NCBI GenBank assembly: GCA_951799425.1
Contig: OX637396.1
Coordinates: forward strand, 38,184,701-38,248,700
DNA: 64,000 nucleotides
Reading direction: 5' to 3'
From: Ilex aquifolium
Lineage: Eukaryota; Streptophyta; Magnoliopsida; Aquifoliales; Aquifoliaceae
Below, in pieces: positions 34,133-45,700 of this stretch (position 1 is its first letter; each line of letters starts with the position of its first letter). The notes beneath the pieces were generated by a model. The model saw nothing but the letters and a program-made list of their open reading frames with translations, was not told the DNA's origin and ran no database searches. A program made the position numbers and the translations under genes.

Positions 34133-37100
34133 TTGTTGCAGGTGATTCAAACCATACGTAACCCCTATTTGAAACTACCTGTTACTGTTTAGCAACATCT
34201 TTGTCAGAAAGGTTCTTCGAAATCAAACAAGAGGCTGCCACGTCAGCGGAATAGCACGCACGTGCAAGTTTACTGGACACGTGTTGGTTTAGCCAAAAAC
34301 CCATAAGATGTTTACCCATTAATTAATTATACTTTTAAGGGTTTTTTAGGTGTGGGTACAATTTTTTAGACTTATTTAGGCAAAAGTGTATGGATAAGTT
34401 GTTTATTCTATTAAGTACAATTTTTATAAAAATTTTTGTGTTTAGGTACAAAATTCAAATGAATTAAAATCTTTTTTACCTAAACACCCTTCCTTAATTT
34501 ATGCATTCTTAATTGACAGTTATCTATCTAATCAAATATGTAAAGATTTCATTAGATTTTTTCACTATCTCTCCCCTATTTTCTCTCCATCTCTCTCTCT
34601 CTCTTTCCCCTTTACTTTTCATATCTCTCTCCTATTTTCTCTCTATTTCTATCATTGATAATTTATTTTATTTTCAAATATGTAAATATTTGATTTATTT
34701 TTTCATCTCTCTCCCCTATTTTCTCTCTCTCCCTTATTTTCTGTAACTATTTCGCTCTCTCCCTATTTTTTCTCTTTATTTATATCAACATTACAACAAC
34801 ATAATTACACTAATCAGTACACCAATCAGTTACAATTGTCTTATAATACACCAAACAGTTATTCATGCATTCTAATAAACCAAACAGTTACACCAAACAA
34901 TTACACAAATTTATAATATCAACCCAATTTGTCATTCAGTTGTTTACATAAACTTAATAGTTGCATTATTTAGTATCGCGACATAGTTACACCAATCATA
35001 TATATCAAATTTAGTATAATGATAAAGTCTTTTGTGTAATGATAAACCCAATTTGGTGTATATAATTGATGTAACTCTTTGATTTATGTAAATAACAAAA
35101 TGACAAATTGAGTTGATGTTATAATTTCGTATAATTGTTTAGTATAACTGTTTAGTTTATTAGAACACATGAGTAACTGTTTATTGTATTATAGGGTAAT
35201 TGTAACTAATTGGTGTAACTGATTAGTATAATTGTGTTGTGTAACATTGATATAAGGAGAGAGAAAAATGGAGAGAATAAGGAAATAAAGGGAGAAGGAG
35301 TGAGAGAGAGAGAGAGAGAGAAAAAAAATAAGGGGAGGGAGAGATGAAAAAATTAAATCAAATCTTTACATATTTAAAAAAAATTATCAATATGAGAGAG
35401 AGAGAAAGAAATAGATAGAGAGAAAATAGGAAAGAGAGAGTAAAAGAGTAATGAAGAGAGATGAGAGAGAGTAATGGAGTAAGAAATACCCTTTTAGTCT
35501 TTTTTCAAAAAAATGCACTTAAGGCAAAATAAGTTTTTGTAATGTAGTTTAGCTCAAATAAGTCTAAATTTTTGTGCCGACTTCTAAATTACCCTTCTTT
35601 TAATTTTCTACAAAACTTAGATTATTAACCATACATTAATCCATAAGGCCATGGGCCACGTTAATCCACTCATGGACAAGCAGTGGGGCCTATCATCCAC
35701 TGGGCCAACTCGAACTAACCTAGAAAGACATTCTGTTTGGTCGGCCCAATACAAAAATTCTTGTTAATCTCGAATTTTGGACTTAATGATGAAAATTTAA
35801 TACAATAAATACTGTGGGTGACCAAAATTGATAAAACATATTACAGGTAGATCTCTCTCATTTTGACTAAGGGTGACCAAAATTGATAAGAGATTGGACT
35901 CTCTAACTACATAAATTGTTTCCGAGCTAAGTTTTCTGGATCCACGTGTTTTTAGTCGGGTCTAAATGGACGAATAAAGAAGCGCACCCAAGTAGACTTC
36001 AAGAACTCAAAACCATTAATTTTTGTGAGAATCCATAGTTTCAAACAGTGGCAGATTCAAGAATTTAGTTTAGGGAGGATATTTCAATTCCAAAAAATAA
36101 TTAATATTTTTCAATCAATAAAATGCAATGATAAATTTTTATTTTTTTATATAGAGGTCAATCATTGGAAATTAAAAATTAATTATAGAATTACAAGTAA
36201 TTTCACTTTTAAATTAAGAGTATAAACAAAAATAATTATAAATTATACTAAAAAATATATCAATAACACAAAACTTTACCACGATAAAATACACTAAATT
36301 AAAAATTAATGATTGGCTGCAGCTCATAGTTTAGAACAAAAAAAAAAATCGTTAGCCAAGAATTATGAGTAAAAAGACGTTGAAAATTAACAAAAAAATA
36401 ATGGACAACATTGTTATTATTGCCTGGGATTTCATATAAAGTAGGAAATAGTTTAGGCGAGACTTGCAAAATCACCAATTGTATATTCTTATGTCTCTGT
36501 TTTTCTTTAACTTTCTCAATTTCTTTTTTGTTTTTATTTTATGTAAGTAATCTCATGAGACTACGATATTTATATGTGTATATTTTTTACTTTATTTTAT
36601 GAACATGTTTTTTATATACTTATAAAATAATCTATATTTTTATCACATAATAACCCTCCTTTTGATCCAATATTTATAGAAGCTCGTAATTTTAAAAAAA
36701 AAATTCACAAAATGAAATGAAGCGTGTTCGTAATATGCTCAATTATATACGTATATACATAAAAAAAAAATTAACAAAATAATATATGTATATACATAAA
36801 AAAATTTCAAAATTAATGCCCCTCGGCCACTAGTTTCAAACCACATAAAATTATCGTTAATAAGGATTTAGATGCTCTTAATATCGAGTTTCCTTTATTT
36901 CATCATTTAATCTAATTATCCAATAAGTGATCACTAAATCTTATCGATGTCTTTCAATATACTTTCATTTATCTTATCTCGAAAATAAATATATAGTCAT
37001 AGAAACCCGAATCAATTTTCCAAATTATCTTTTAATAATAAATACCTTATCTATAAGAACCTATTATTAATGTATGGTTAATAATCTAATTTTTGTAGAA

Positions 37101-37311
37101 AATTAAAAGAAAGTATAATTAATTAATGGGTAAACATCTTATGGGTTTGGCTAAACCAACACGTGTCTAGTAAACCTGCACGTGTGTGCTATTCGGATGA
37201 CGTGGCAGCCTCATGTTTGATTTCGAAGAATCTTTTTGACAAAGATGTTACTAAACAGTGACAGGTAGTTTCAGATAGGGGCTTACGTATGGTTTGAATC
37301 ACCTGCAACAA
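34133..37311. mobile_element. Long inverted-repeat element (arms about 250 bp) with a nested TIR element
   Basis: The left arm is 34133-34338 plus 35595-35640. The right arm, 37066-37311, is its reverse complement; it ends ggtttgaatcacctgcaaca, matching tgttgcaggtgattcaaacc at the left. The loop 35641-37065 is AT-rich with no recognisable transposase. No target duplication was found next to the ends, so the element class is open. The right end lies about 130 bp before the leader exon of copy A and could affect its promoter. Confidence 0.7.
34330..35603. mobile_element. Nested Mutator-like TIR element, 1256 bp
   Basis: The element 34339-35594 has 43-bp imperfect terminal inverted repeats. Both ends begin GGGT and share TTAGACTTATTT. 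The flanks tacttttaa (34330-34338) and ttcttttaa (35595-35603) form a 9-bp duplication with one change. The intact opposite arm of the host element (37066-37311) preserves the empty site. The interior is GA/CT-rich and tgtaact-rich, like the element at 1-1180. Non-coding. Confidence 0.75.
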
Positions 37312-37439
37312 GGACTAGAATAAGACCACTCTTACAGGCAATGGACAGTGAGCTGTTATCATCAAAGAAATTCTGTGATGCCATGTCAGCAGATGTATGT
37401 CGAGAATGAAATATTGGTTATAGAGGATCAAAACCTTCA

Positions 37440-37630
37440 AAGAAGCGTTACATGCAACAACTCAGCATTTCAGCAATCTTACTTCAACACACTCTGTTTT
37501 TATGTTCAACTCTCTTCACTCCCATAGAAACACAAACCCTCTCTCTCTCTCTCTCTCTCTCTCTTTTGAAGAGCAGATCATTTTTGGTCTGCATCCCATA
37601 TCAAAAACCATCTAAATCATCACTCCATTG
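37440..37630 (+). promoter_or_regulatory. Probable promoter-proximal leader exon of MIP1-like copy A
   Basis: A CT run (37539-37564) is followed by a short leader ending ccattg/gtgagtttct. The same layout (caacaactcagca.., CT run, leader, gtgagtttct donor) occurs three times before copy C at 61.4-62.5 kb, which supports a non-coding first exon used by this family. Confidence 0.55.
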
Positions 37631-37697
37631 GTGAGTTTCTTGATGTTCAATCCGGGTTTGATTGAGTTTTTTTTTTCTCAGTTCTCTTATGTTTACC

Positions 37698-37832
37698 TTT
37701 GATTCTTTTAGATATCTGCTTGTGTTTGATTCTTTTAGATATCTGCTTGTGTTTGATTCTTTTAGATATCTGCTTGTGTTTGATTCTTTTAGACATCTGC
37801 TTGTGTTTGATTCTTTTAGATATCTGTTTGAA
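37698..37832. repeat. 27-bp tandem repeat, five units
   Basis: The unit tttgattcttttagatatct plus gcttgtg begins at 37698, 37725, 37752, 37779 and 37806. The units are identical except one base in the fourth and one in the fifth. It lies in the predicted 5' intron of copy A. No spacers, so not CRISPR. Confidence 0.95.
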
Positions 37833-37867
37833 TGCATGTATATGCTTTTAGCTGTAGAACTCCGTAT

Positions 37868-38641
37868 ATCTAAAGCAGGGGTGGTACGAGCTGTTTTGGG
37901 GCCTAAAGTGAGGATTCTAAGCAGTGTGTTTTTTTTTTTTTATTAATATAATTTTTATTTTTTAAAATTAACAATTACTAATAAATTTTTTTGTATGTTC
38001 TTCATGATCAAGAATTATTATATTACATTTTCGACTATCATTATAAAAATTTTATTTGTTATTTTTTCATCATATAATTTCAATATCTTCTAATTATTTA
38101 AGATATATCGCTTGTTCATTTCAAAACCTTCACTTAAATATTTTATTATATTTTTTATTACTAATAAAAAAATTTATTAAGAGATCTTTTTTTTTTTTTT
38201 TTTGTGATTCAATAAGTTTTTATATTTTTCTCTCTTTTTTTAAGTTCCTCATATTTGAATTGTTGTTTTTTAGTAGCTACAGTTTTTTGACAATCCAATT
38301 TTTTTTTTAAAATCAATCAAATATTCTCTATAAGAAAAAAAACTTAATAAAAATTAAATTTATAAAACAATAACACTTAATTTTATCATTAGTGTTCATA
38401 AAACTTAGGATATTTTAATGTGATTCTCCTTTAATATTATCTATAAAAAAATAAAACAAATAGAATAAGTTGATTGATACTATATTTTGTACAAAATAAA
38501 ATTGAAAAAGAGAAAGTGCAAGTATAAAATAATATACCGGGACTGATTTGATGACTTTTGTTGTGTGAATTAGAAAGACGGTCACAAGCCAAAGGGGAGA
38601 GAGAATCTATTATTTTATTTTTAGATGAAAGCAAAAATTAG

Positions 38642-38672
<31 letters not shown>

Positions 38673-39063
38673 AAGGGGTTGATGTTTTAACACGAGAGAC
38701 ATAAGAGAGAGTGTTTGATTGATGTAATTGACCGGTTAGAAAGAGTAATCAATGGTATTGATTATTGACTTTTTCATTTTTGCATGTGAGTCAAATAACT
38801 TTTTTTGTTTTTGTTAAAATTTCATATTTTTAATTAAATGGGTTGGGCCACAAACACTTTTGGGTTTTTGGGCCCAATTTTTTTAGAAATCTTTTGTTAG
38901 TTTGAACTACATAAGACTTTTTTGTTTGTACTCAATTTTATTTGAGTTTAATTTTTTAGTTTGAATCATATTGAAGACTTATAAAAAATGGGGCCTTTAT
39001 TTTAGAGGGTGCTTAAAGCGATCGCTTCTTCGGCCTAGTAATTGGGCCGGCCTTGATCTAAAG
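37868..39063. mobile_element. Non-autonomous hAT element, 8-bp target duplication ATCTAAAG
   Basis: The element 37876-39055 (1180 bp) begins caggggtggtacgagc and ends gggccggccttg. Read inward, both ends begin CA(g/a)GG. atctaaag flanks it exactly at 37868-37875 and 39056-39063. The interior is very AT-rich without transposase motifs and includes a gt/ga simple repeat (38646-38672). It lies in the 5' intron of copy A. Confidence 0.85.
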
Positions 39064-40180
39064 CCCATATCTAAAGTTTTATTTTTATTTGTTTATTTTA
39101 TTTATGTTTGATTGTCCACACATGTGCATGTGTTGTTTTCCTTTGTTTGGAAAGCAATTCTGATTCAATTTATATATCGATTCAGATCATATATACATAT
39201 ACTAGTTATTGCATGTGCCTGAAGGCACAATGTAATAAAAAATGGTAAACAATAAACATATTTGTATTCATATCCAAAATCAAATCACAAACATAGAGAA
39301 AAGATAAAATAATTTAAGTATCGGTTTGTAGTGGGGATAAGAGGTGGTGAGCGGCAGTGGTGGTGGTGGCGGCGACGACGACGGTGGTGGTGGCGGCAAC
39401 AACGACGATGGCGGCGGCGACGGTGGTGGTGGTGGGGGTAGGGGTGGTAAAGGTAGTGGTAGGGGTGGTAGAGGTAGTGGTAGGGCGGTTTCAAATACTA
39501 TTATTTTTTTAAAGTACTTATGATAAATAATTTATAGAAGTATTTTTAAAAAATCAATCCAAACACACTCTTAGGGCCCTATTTTTCCTATTAAATTTAA
39601 GGTGTTAATATTAACCATTAGATTAACTTTAAAGTAAAATTTAAAATGATCTCAACCGCGAATAGCTAAAGTCATTTTGTTTATCTTTTGAGATTTGAAT
39701 TGTAAGCTACTTTATTATATAGATATGAAAATCATACAAGCATACATACATATGGGTAAAATAAAAAATAAAAAAAAGTACATACATATGGGTGGAGGTG
39801 CAGATATACTCATTAAGTTATGTGTGTTTTGCCCTTGAATCAATTTCAAATTTTCAATTATATAACCTGAATTTTACTGAATTTAGAGTTTTTCTTTCTC
39901 TTATGTGATACTTTTGCTTTATTTCTCAATGTAATTTCATCCTTCTGTATATTTGTGTCCATGCAAGTAGATACAGGAACATGCATGCACCCATCTGTAG
40001 TTATGCTATATACACACACACACAATCTCTCTCTCTCTGGTTCATCAGTGGATGCATTTCTGTGTGTTACATGTTTTGTTTTTATACAGAGGTGAGTTGA
40101 TTACTGTATCCAATTTAATCCTATTCGCTTTATCAACCTCCTTCAATTTTGTATGAACATGTATAGCTAATTGTACTTGT
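39064..40180. other. 5' intron/leader region of copy A with a GGT/GGC trinucleotide block
   Basis: 39346-39486 is a purine-skewed ggt/ggc/gac block whose minus-strand His/Arg-rich ORF is an artefact. From about 39960 the sequence (catgcatgcacccatctg, an ac run, ttcatcagtggatgcatttctgtgtgt) is duplicated at 42470-42590 before copy B. Confidence 0.5.
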
Positions 40181-40281
40181 TTATGTCAGTGCGTGTATGC
40201 CTCTTGGAGTTCTTGATTTCACCCTTTTTATTTAGTTTCAATATTGATTTGTTTGTGGGTGGTTCTGGCAAAGGTGAAGAC

Positions 40282-42732
40282 ATGAGGACAAAAGGGAAGG
40301 GCAAAGCCAAACCAAAGAGATCTGTCAAAACCAGTGACAAAGCTGAATTTTCCAACTCTGTTGCTGATGTGAGTCAGAATCCAAGCAATGATTCATGTGG
40401 TTTAGAGGAACCCGAGATCATGAATTCACCCCCGCATCAAAATGTGAATTTAAATATGGGTGGATGGGGCGGCTACACTGAAGTTCAAATGGAAAAATTA
40501 CTGCATGTCAAACTTGAAGCAATATATCTTGAGGCTTTCCAAAACCTGTTGAATTTTGGATATCCTGAAGAAGTCGCCAAAAGGGCAATCTTGATGAGTG
40601 GGCATTGGTTTGGTAATATGAATATTATGACTAATATTGTGAACAATTGCGTTGCTTTTATTGATACTGGTAAGTTAATTGATAGTAGACTGGCTCTAAA
40701 AGGCAATAAAGGATTTGATGATTTACATGAGTTGGTGTTGTACTCGCTACGTGTTATGGTGAACTTGGTACAAATAACTCAGCCCAATATGCAGAAATCT
40801 GAAGCCATGCAACATCTGTTGGCAATTGATTTTCATGGGTGTCCAATTAGAGCCATATTCCCCCCTTACCCGCATAATGAAAATCAGATTAACAGTACCA
40901 TTTCTATTGATGGGTCTTCTGGCGATCTGAAGTCCACTAAGGAGCAAGAATGTGGCGGTCCTGACTCTTCTTATAGTGAGAAGAATGTGAAATTTGAAAA
41001 GAATGTTGGGGCACCATCACAGATTGACAGTACCATTTCTGTTGATGGGTCTTCTGGGGATCTGAAGTCCACTAAGGAGCAAGAATGTGGCGGTCCTGTC
41101 TCTTCTTATGGTGAGAAGAAAGCAAAATCTAAAAAGAAACTAGGGGTGCCATCGCAGATTAACAGTACCATTTCTTTTGATGGGTCTTCTGGGGATCGGA
41201 AGTCCACTAAGGAGCAAGATTGTGGCGGTTCTGACTCTTCTTATGGTGAGAAGAATGTGAAATCTGAAAAGAATGTTGGGGCACCATTACAGATTGACAG
41301 TACCATTTCTGTTGATGGGTCTTCTGGGGATCTGAAGTCCACTAAGGAGCAAGAATGTGGGGGTCCTGTCTCTTCTTATGGTGAGAAGAAAGCAAAATCT
41401 AAAAAGAAACTTGGGGCGCCATCACAGATTAACAGTACCATTTCTTTTGATGGGTCTTCTGGGGATCTGAAGTCCACTAAGGAACAAGAATGTGGCGGTC
41501 CTGACTCTTCTTATGGTGAGAAGAATGTGAAATCTGTAAAGAATGTTGGGGCACCATCGCAGATTAACAATACCATTTCTGCTGATGGATCTTCTGGGGA
41601 TCTGAAGTCCACTAAGAAGCAAGAATGTGGGGGTCCTGTCTCTTCTTATGGTGAGAAGAAAGCAAAATCTAAAAAGAAACTTGGGGCGCCATCACAGATT
41701 AACAGTACCATTTCTTTTGATGGGTCTTCTGGGGATCTGAAGTCCACTAAGGAACAAGAATGTGGTGGTCCTGACTCTTCTTATGGTGAGAAGAATGTGA
41801 AATCTGAAAAGAATGTTGGGGCACCATCGCAGATTAACAGTACCATTTCTGCTGATGGATCTTCTGGGGATCTGAAGTCCACTAAGAAGCAAGAATGTGG
41901 GGGTCCTGTCTCTTCTTATGGTGAGAAGAAAGCAAAATCTAAAAAGGCACCATCGCACATTAACAGTACAATTTCTTTTGATGGGTCTTCTGGGGATCTG
42001 AAGTCCACTAAGGAGCAAGAATGTGGCGGCCCTGACTCATCTTATGGTGAGAAGAATGCGAAATCTGAAAAGAATTTTTTTCCACCATTACAAAAGGAGG
42101 TTGGGTTGCTAAAAAGAGTAGATCTTATACCAACGTTGACATCTCACGTGAGACAGAAAGTTGCTCAGAGTGTAGCTGCTTGTCATGCAGAATTGGCGGC
42201 TTTAAGATTAAAAAGACAGGCATCTGCCAAGTCTTCCTTCAGCAATGATTTATCTGAAGAGCCTGATTTGGAGGAGGATGATTTGCCTGATTTGGAGGAG
42301 GGTGATTTGCTCCAGCATGTGGTGGATTCTGATGAAACGGAAGAGTTGCTGGAAAGCAACCCCGATGGTCCGAAGAGTGTGATGATATCCAATTTGGTAA
42401 AACCAATTGAAGAGCTCGAGAAACAGGTGGAGGAGGAGAAGGAATGGGCTCAAGGGAAAGTTATACATGCACCCATCACATGCATGCAGCCATCTGCAGG
42501 TATGCTATACACACACATTCTGTGTGTGTGTGTGTTGTTCATCAGTCGATGCATTTCTGTGTGTTTCATGTTTTGTTTTTATACAAGAGGTGAGTTAATT
42601 ACTGAATCCAATTTAATCCTATTCCCTTACCAACCTCCTTTAATTTTATATGAACAAGTAGAGCTAATTGCATTTGTTTATATCAATGCATGTAAGCCTC
42701 TTGCAGTTCTTGATTTCACCCTTTTTATTTAG
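40282..42732 (+). CDS. MIP1-like copy A: N-terminal domain and expanded 45-residue repeats, no RING
   Basis: MIP1/RF298-type proteins are plant RING E3 ligases with a conserved N-terminal domain, coiled coil and C-terminal RING. The frame from ATG 40282 gives 816 residues. It starts with a basic segment (MRTKGKGKAKPKRS) matching the position of the family start, then GGWGGYTEVQMEKLL, FGYPEEVAKRAIL and NIMTNIVNNCVAFI of the N-terminal domain (about 55-180). Nine 45-residue repeats (203-about 600) and an acidic segment (EEPDLEEDDLPDLEEGD) follow. The coiled coil stops at EEEKEWAQ, about 42452. The remaining residues translate what is leader DNA elsewhere, so the C-terminus is a duplication-junction artefact and the RING is absent. 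The frame is open further upstream (ATG 40183), but only the 40282 start looks homologous. A good donor (ctgcag/gtatgc, 42500) could end it earlier. It could be a RING-less regulator or a decaying duplicate. Confidence 0.7.
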   Translation: MRTKGKGKAKPKRSVKTSDKAEFSNSVADVSQNPSNDSCGLEEPEIMNSPPHQNVNLNMGGWGGYTEVQMEKLLHVKLEAIYLEAFQNLLNFGYPEEVAKRAILMSGHWFGNMNIMTNIVNNCVAFIDTGKLIDSRLALKGNKGFDDLHELVLYSLRVMVNLVQITQPNMQKSEAMQHLLAIDFHGCPIRAIFPPYPHNENQINSTISIDGSSGDLKSTKEQECGGPDSSYSEKNVKFEKNVGAPSQIDSTISVDGSSGDLKSTKEQECGGPVSSYGEKKAKSKKKLGVPSQINSTISFDGSSGDRKSTKEQDCGGSDSSYGEKNVKSEKNVGAPLQIDSTISVDGSSGDLKSTKEQECGGPVSSYGEKKAKSKKKLGAPSQINSTISFDGSSGDLKSTKEQECGGPDSSYGEKNVKSVKNVGAPSQINNTISADGSSGDLKSTKKQECGGPVSSYGEKKAKSKKKLGAPSQINSTISFDGSSGDLKSTKEQECGGPDSSYGEKNVKSEKNVGAPSQINSTISADGSSGDLKSTKKQECGGPVSSYGEKKAKSKKAPSHINSTISFDGSSGDLKSTKEQECGGPDSSYGEKNAKSEKNFFPPLQKEVGLLKRVDLIPTLTSHVRQKVAQSVAACHAELAALRLKRQASAKSSFSNDLSEEPDLEEDDLPDLEEGDLLQHVVDSDETEELLESNPDGPKSVMISNLVKPIEELEKQVEEEKEWAQGKVIHAPITCMQPSAGMLYTHILCVCVLFISRCISVCFMFCFYTRGELITESNLILFPYQPPLILYEQVELIAFVYINACKPLAVLDFTLFI
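40888..42066 (+). repeat. 135-bp (45-residue) coding tandem repeat, nine units in copy A
   Basis: Units start at 40888, 41023, 41158, 41293, 41428, 41563, 41698, 41833 and 41959, each beginning with the codons for I(N/D)STIS. The eighth is nine bases short, and the ninth runs into the following unique sequence. Odd units read GGPDSSYGEKNVKSEKNVG and even units GGPVSSYGEKKAKSKKKLG, giving a 270-bp higher-order period. All length changes keep the frame. Confidence 0.95.
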
Positions 42733-42760
42733 TTTCAATATTCATTTATTTGTGATTGGT
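42455..42760. repeat. Tandem-duplication junction between copies A and B
   Basis: At about 42455 the coiled-coil coding text of copy A (gaatgggctcaa) switches to sequence that matches the region upstream of copy A (catgcatgca..ccatctg, ac/gt run, ttcatcagt.gatgcatttc, ttgtttttatacag). This marks a head-to-tail duplication with a period of about 2.5 kb. A short ac-run/gt-run pair (42509-42535) can fold back on itself at the junction. Confidence 0.85.
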
Positions 42761-45700
42761 TCTGGCAAAGGTAAAGACAAGAAGACCAAACGGAAGGCCA
42801 AACCAAAGAGATCTGTCAAAACCAGTGAGAAAGCTGAATCCCCAAACCCTGTTGCTGATACGAGTCAGAATCCAAGCAATGATTCAGATGGTTTAGCGGA
42901 ATGCGAGAACATGTATTCACCCCCGCATCAAAATGTGAATGTAAATATGAGTGGCTGGGAGGGCTACACTGAAGATCAATTGGAAAAATTACTGTATGTC
43001 AAACTTGAAGCGATATATCTTGAGGCTTTCCAAAACCTGTTGAATATTGGGTACGCTGATGGAGTCGCCAAAAGGGCAATCTTGATGAGTGGGCATTGGT
43101 TTGGGCCTATGAATATTATGACTAATATTGTGACCAATTGCATTGCTTTTATTGATACTGGTAAGTTAATTGATAGTCGACTGGCCCTAAAAAACAACAA
43201 AGGATTTATGGATTTGTTTGAGTTGCTGATGTACTCGCTGCGTGTTATGGTGAACTTGGTACAAATAATTGAACCCAATTTTCAGAGATCTGAAGCCATG
43301 CGGCATCTGTTGGCAACTGATTTTCATGTGTGTCCAGCTAGAGCCATATTCCCCCCTTCCTTGCGTAATGAAAATCAGATTAACAGTACCTTTTCTGCTG
43401 ATGGGTCTTCTGGGGATCTGAAGTCCACTAAGGAGCAAGAATGTGGCGGTCCTGACTCTTCTTATGGTGAGAAGAATGCGAAATCTGAAAAGAATGTTGG
43501 GGCACCATCACAGATTAACAGTACCATTTCTGTTGATGAGTCTTCTGGGGATCTGAAGTCCACTGAGGAGCAAGAATGTGGCGGTCTTGACTCTTCTGAT
43601 GGTGAGAAGAATGCACAATCTGAAAAGAATCTTGGGGCACCATCACAGATTAACAATACCATTTCTGTTGATGGGTCTTCTGGGGATCTGAAGTCCACTA
43701 AGGAGCAACAATTTGGCAGCCCTGACTCATCTTATGGTGAGAAGAATGCGAAATCTGAAAAGATTTTTTTTCCACCATTACAGAAGGAGGTTGGGTTGCT
43801 AAGAAGAGTAGATCTTATACCAATGTTGACGTCTCATGTGAGACAGAAAGCTGCTCAGAGTGTAGTTACTTTAAGATTAAAAAGACAGGTTTCTGCCAAG
43901 CCATCCTCCAGCGATGATTTATCTGAAGAGCCTGATTTGGAGGAGGATGATTTGCCTGATTTGAAGGAGGGTGATTTGCTCCAGCATGTGGTGGGTTCTG
44001 ATGAAATGGAAGAGTTGCTGGAAAGCAACTCCGATGATCCGAAGAGTGTGATGATATCAAATTTGGTAAAACAAATTAAAGAGCTTGAGAAACAGGTGGA
44101 GGAGGAGAAGGAATGGGCTCAAAAGAAAGTTGCACAGGCAGAAAAAAAGGTCAGCCAAGATCTTGCAGAGCTTAGGATGCTGAGGATGGAGAAAGCAAAA
44201 AGAGAGCAGCTGAAGATTGACAACCAATTATTCGAGGAGGAAAGCATAAAGCAGATCATGGAGATGGAGAAAGCTATAAGAAAGGCTAATTGTGATGCTG
44301 ACCTCGCAAATGAAGCTGTGATGAAGCTTGAGACTGTAAATGCAGAGATTAGGGCAGACATCGAAGCTTTAAATTTGAGTGCATCAGAGTCAGACAAAGC
44401 CTCTCTGGTAGTCTTAAAGAGAGAAAAAAAGATCATCAAGAAGCTTGCAGCTTTGGACAGAGAGAAATGTCAGCTTCAAGAGCAGATTAAAGAAGAGAAG
44501 CAGAAGCAGGTGGAGATGCGGCAGGAATTGCTTCGGATCGAGAAAGCTCAGGAGGAAGCTAAGGTGAGTCATCCTATAGTGTTGAGACTAAACTAAATTT
44601 TTATTATATATTATATATATTCTGAAAAACTAAATTTATGCCTATCATTTGACTTGCTATTCACCAAACTATCTTATATTTCTGTGATGTGAATTTGTGT
44701 GGCATTACTTTCTCGGTATTCCTTTATGTATTGCTTTGTGGAGACTTTTTGAGCAGACTGGGTGAGATTGATTAGCTATAATTTAATTGACTGATCATCT
44801 CATGATCTGGGCAGCGCTACGACACAGTTATTTTCAGGGGCAGCATGCGTATAATCTACAAGCGCAAAGGACTCTCTAATATATTCTTCCTGAAGAGTTG
44901 TGGTATCATTTCAGATTTCATGCATAAATATCTGTTAGAGGCATGATTCCAGTCAAGTTCACATTGACTTCATCATGAGACTCATGACAAACAAGTGAAC
45001 CTACCAAATTGATGGAGATCATGCTTTGATGACTTTTCAATACTGCAGCGTGCTAGATTTGAATAACTTTTTGAATTTGGCTCAGCAAATACTTGGAAGT
45101 ATATTGATATGTAAGAGGATTTACACCGGAGGATAGAGTTGATGTGGTTCACTGCTTGTCACTCTATTCTCTGGTAAAACCAGCTTTTGTGTGGCTGTCT
45201 TGCCTTAAGGTGTTTTATATTAGATAATTACAATGTTAAAGTTGATGGGTGGTTACATGTCCCTAAATTTCATGAATATATTATTAATATCATGAATATA
45301 TTAGCCCTAAATTTCATGAATATCGTTTTTGCTATTATTAATATCATGAATATATTAGCCTTCATCTTGGATTTGAATATCAAAGCAAGACTGAAGAAAG
45401 AGTTGAGTAACTCGCCCTGTGACCGTCACAAGTGGGTGGTGTGGTGTCGCTTGGTCTGCCCTTTTAGCAGATCTTTCAGGTTTCTTTGCTTAATTGAGGT
45501 AACATTTTTGACATATTTCCCTCGTATGGGTTAGCTGTGATCATTAATGCTTATATGATGCACTCATCATTTGGATGCTTTGTTTGCTAACAATATTCCA
45601 TTTTTATACAGCATACTGCCTATATGACTCTTTTTCCATTTTTACTCTGTTATGATAATTTTTTTAGGCAATAATATCTCTTTCTAAATCCTAAAACACA

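Noticed and set aside
37698-37832. Regular 27-bp repeats considered as CRISPR
   Set aside because: Units are directly adjacent without spacers, in plant DNA; simple tandem repeat.
39285-39494. His/Arg-rich minus-strand ORF
   Set aside because: Translation of a ggt/ggc trinucleotide repeat; no start context or similarity.
40183-40281. Upstream in-frame ATG in copy A as the start
   Set aside because: This ATG is not shared with copy B, and the segment resembles leader sequence; the 40282 ATG matches the family start better.
41422-42018. Minus-strand ORFs with repeated LLSGLQIPRRP words
   Set aside because: Antisense of the 135-bp coding repeat in copy A.
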